Below, one piece after another: positions 5,880-8,273 of a DNA stretch of 8,273 bases (positions within the stretch are counted from its first letter, which is position 1; every line of letters starts with the position of its first letter). The position numbers and the translations under genes are program-made. Source of the stretch: S15-B10 sp045569115 (lineage in GTDB: Bacteria > Fidelibacterota > Marinisomatia > Marinisomatales > S15-B10); contig JBJKZS010000055.1 in the NCBI GenBank assembly GCA_045569115.1, forward strand, positions 1 to 8,273, given 5' to 3'. The notes beneath the pieces are model-generated. The model had not been told where the DNA came from. It was given only the letters and a program-made list of their open reading frames with translations, and ran no database searches.

Positions 5880-8273
5880 TTATAAGGTCTCAAGAAAAGC
5901 TACCAAATCTCTAATCTCATTTTTTGTTAGAATTTCTACCATTGAAGGCATTGAAGAAAGGTGGTTAGTTATATTTATTATTTCGTCCCTGTCGATTTCT
6001 TCAATTTCGCCTTCACCCGTTTTTATGGCTAAACCTTTTGAATCTTCCTCAACTAAAATCCCATAGATCTCATAATTATCTCTTAACTCCACTGTAACAA
6101 AACCATATCCATTGGTTATTTGATTGCTTGGCTCAACTAAAGATTCTAATAGTTCAATTCTAGAAAGTCTTGAACTTACTTTCAATAAATCAGGGCCCGC
6201 CAATTGGACCGAAGAACCGAGACCATGGCAACGCTGGCATTGAGCACTTTGATTCGAATAATAAATTTGTTCACCAGCTTTAGCATCACCTCCAAATAAT
6301 AAAGCTTTATATATGGATAAAGAATCACTGCTATATTGACCATCCAAATATTGATTGTATTCCACAACTAAACCTGGGTCGTTTTGCTTCAATATTGCTT
6401 CTCCAAGTTCTAATTCTAGACTAGGATTAAGCTTTCCATCTACTAGATTATTAAAGTTTAGTTTCAATTCTTCTACAGCCATTATATTGGAATAGAAGCC
6501 TAATGATAGTAAAGCTTTCTGCTTTTCTTTTAAACTGCCGACTGTTATTATTTTTGATAGAAACCGTATTGCATTGTCAGCTGTTATATTTGTGTTATTG
6601 ATAATATTTAATGCTTCTGCCCTGATATTGCTGGAAGTGTCTAAAGCCGCTAATTCAAATAATTCATCTAATAAATCTGAATTGATTGTATTGAGTGTTT
6701 TTATTATGCTAATTCGAACATCGGTGGATATACTATTTTGAAATAATGACAATAAATCTGTGTCATAGTTTTCTAAATGAAATTTAGATATTGCTGTTAT
6801 AGTAGCAACTTGAACCATTTCAGAAGGATCCTTCAATAAATTATTAATGCTAGGACTAAATAGCCCAATAACTGTATCAGGGTTTCGGTTTAATTCTCCT
6901 CGATACCTTCCATCAACTCTATCTAATACTGATGGTTTTTCCCAATTAGCCAATACATAAATAGCTTCAGCTCTCATTTCTTTTGGATTGCTGACATCCG
7001 TACTGAATTCTATTAAATTCTCGATGTTTTCATATTGCCCTATTCTCAGATTAGCATTAATTGATCTTCGCAATAAAGGCTCATTAGAAAAAGATGTGGT
7101 ATTTAGAATATTAGCCAAACCTGGCAAAGCTGGCATGATTGAATAATCGTCATTAATTGCTCTCGCTGCCTCAGTAACAATACTCTCCTCTTTATCGAAT
7201 AAAAACTCTTCGATTTTAGGACTCTTCTGCCTTCTAAGAGAAACAGTAGCTGCTATTCTCAATGCTTTAGAACTATGATCTTTAAGATTAACTAATGATG
7301 TTTCAGAAGCAATCCTCTCTAAAGCAATGACGCCTGCATGTCGAAGCCAAATATCTTCATTGTTATTTTTTTTCAACATCTTTATAATTGGTTCAAACGC
7401 ATCTTTAAAATCCATTCTTCCTAATGCCTCTGTTGCATGTAGCCTAACCCTCAAAGACTCATGAGTTAATAGGAGAATTAATTTCGGAGCAGATACTTTG
7501 TATTTCACATCACCCAACATTTTAGCCGCTTGAGTTACAATTTCTGGGTCTGCATCATTTAACAGCGGTATTAATTTCTCAGAATATTGTATTTCACCCT
7601 TCCTAGCCATTTGAGAGACTCCCCAAATTGCATGAATTCTAGAAAGTTGATTATCTGCTTCATTAATTATTGTATTAAAGATTTCTAACCCTTTTGATTC
7701 GCGTTTAACTAATTCAAACTGTGCACGTTGCCTGATACGCATATCTGGGTTTCCTAGCAAAGTAGCTAGTGAGTCCAAATTAAGCGATGGCATATCAGAT
7801 TCAAGGATTCTCTTTGTTAATAATCTCTCTTTCGAACGCTCTGAACTTTTTGTGTCAAGTTTCCATATTCGACCTTTACGTTTAATATCCCATCCAATTA
7901 CCCAATCACCTACATAAAGCGCACCATCAGGACCAAAATCAAGGCCTGTTGGTAACAATCCTTCTGTAACTATCTTTGTTTCTTTCAAGTTAAAGGAAGC
8001 ACCATTTGGCTCGAGCGTGAATGCATGTAAAGGTGATATAGAAGCCGACCCCCTGAACTCTGAAACGAAAAAATGATCTTGCCAATCACTATCTAACGCT
8101 GTTCCTGGATTATAAACCAAGCCCGTCGGACCGTTCACATAATTCACAATTGGAGGTAGAATATAGGCTGCTTGCCCATCCCAATGAGGAACATACATTT
8201 TTTCATCCATCCAGACTTTATATGCATTATTATCTGGGTCAGTATATTTCCCAAATTGCCAATTAATACGCCA
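5880..8273 (-). CDS. PVC-type heme-binding (CxxCH) dehydrogenase with HEAT-like repeats, 5' end cut by window edge
   Basis: The stop is at 5880. Reading upstream, the frame is open past the ATG at 8210 to the right edge (21 more codons, including YTDPDNNAYKVW), giving 797 visible residues, so the true start is outside. Counting from the codon at the edge, residues about 22-140 are the end of a beta-propeller (GPTGLVYNPGTAL, GLDFGPDGALYVGDW, KGRIWKLD). Residues about 160-640 are helical repeats of HEAT type (for example NDADPEIVTQAAKMLGDV and THESLRVRLHATEALGRM). A C-terminal mono-heme cytochrome c domain follows. CQRCH (C679, C682, H683; bases 6225-6239) binds heme c covalently, and M775 in SSMPSM is the probable sixth ligand, before the family ending EIRDLVAFLETL. 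This is the Pirellula/Verrucomicrobium-type CxxCH domain. Such proteins are thought to be exported redox enzymes passing electrons to the respiratory chain; few are characterised and the substrate here is unknown. It is a distant paralogue of the left-edge gene, without a ThuA domain in the visible part. Confidence 0.92.
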   Translation of the reverse strand, partial: WRINWQFGKYTDPDNNAYKVWMDEKMYVPHWDGQAAYILPPIVNYVNGPTGLVYNPGTALDSDWQDHFFVSEFRGSASISPLHAFTLEPNGASFNLKETKIVTEGLLPTGLDFGPDGALYVGDWVIGWDIKRKGRIWKLDTKSSERSKERLLTKRILESDMPSLNLDSLATLLGNPDMRIRQRAQFELVKRESKGLEIFNTIINEADNQLSRIHAIWGVSQMARKGEIQYSEKLIPLLNDADPEIVTQAAKMLGDVKYKVSAPKLILLLTHESLRVRLHATEALGRMDFKDAFEPIIKMLKKNNNEDIWLRHAGVIALERIASETSLVNLKDHSSKALRIAATVSLRRQKSPKIEEFLFDKEESIVTEAARAINDDYSIMPALPGLANILNTTSFSNEPLLRRSINANLRIGQYENIENLIEFSTDVSNPKEMRAEAIYVLANWEKPSVLDRVDGRYRGELNRNPDTVIGLFSPSINNLLKDPSEMVQVATITAISKFHLENYDTDLLSLFQNSISTDVRISIIKTLNTINSDLLDELFELAALDTSSNIRAEALNIINNTNITADNAIRFLSKIITVGSLKEKQKALLSLGFYSNIMAVEELKLNFNNLVDGKLNPSLELELGEAILKQNDPGLVVEYNQYLDGQYSSDSLSIYKALLFGGDAKAGEQIYYSNQSAQCQRCHGLGSSVQLAGPDLLKVSSRLSRIELLESLVEPSNQITNGYGFVTVELRDNYEIYGILVEEDSKGLAIKTGEGEIEEIDRDEIINITNHLSSMPSMVEILTKNEIRDLVAFLETL

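Noticed and set aside
6182..6367. 61-residue minus-strand frame overlapping the heme-domain region
   Set aside because: It is another frame of the same strand within the heme-protein gene, where the main frame carries the CxxCH motif and family ending.

Overview
The window is AT-rich and densely coding. It holds four large genes and one probable very small one. The gene families, the Cys-type sulfatase lipoprotein (lipobox ending FSSC), the A/T-rich leaders with weak or absent Shine-Dalgarno sequences, and the low GC together suggest a member of the Bacteroidota, probably marine or otherwise living on polysaccharide. The two large heme proteins belong to a type named after Planctomycetes/Verrucomicrobia (Pirellula/Verrucomicrobium-type). 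That type is also common in Bacteroidota, and the AT-rich composition makes a typical GC-rich planctomycete less likely. This assignment is inference; there is no rRNA or marker gene here.

Layout. Positions 1-2581 (minus) carry a large exported protein with a ThuA-like domain, a PVC-type dehydrogenase beta-propeller and the start of a HEAT-like region. Its C-terminus lies beyond the left edge. Just upstream, 42 bp away on the same strand, is a lipoprotein sulfatase (2624-4192), and the two look like one transcript, sulfatase first. A 320-bp divergent region (4193-4512) follows. It contains a probable 45-residue membrane protein on the plus strand (4275-4412), a 10-bp palindrome, and a direct/inverted TTTAAC repeat shortly before the next gene. 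A Tat-exported Gfo/Idh/MocA oxidoreductase follows on the plus strand (4513-5856). After a 23-bp convergent gap comes the 3' part of a second PVC-type heme protein (5880-8273, minus) with HEAT-like repeats and a C-terminal CxxCH heme site. Its reading frame stays open to the right edge, so the ATG at 8210 is probably internal and the true N-terminus is outside the window.

How the genes may work together (inference). All four large products look exported or are of an exported type: a lipoprotein sulfatase, a Tat-dependent sugar oxidoreductase, a ThuA-domain dehydrogenase and a c-type cytochrome-bearing dehydrogenase. ThuA-like and Gfo/Idh/MocA proteins are known partners in the oxidation of sugars to 3-keto-sugars, as in the trehalose ThuAB system. 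A reasonable hypothesis is extracytoplasmic processing of a sulfated glycan: desulfation, oxidation of a sugar ring carbon, and delivery of electrons to c-type heme. No glycoside hydrolase, SusC/SusD pair or regulator is visible, so this is not a recognisable classical polysaccharide utilisation locus and the substrate cannot be named. No tRNA, rRNA, CRISPR array, insertion sequence or integrase was seen.
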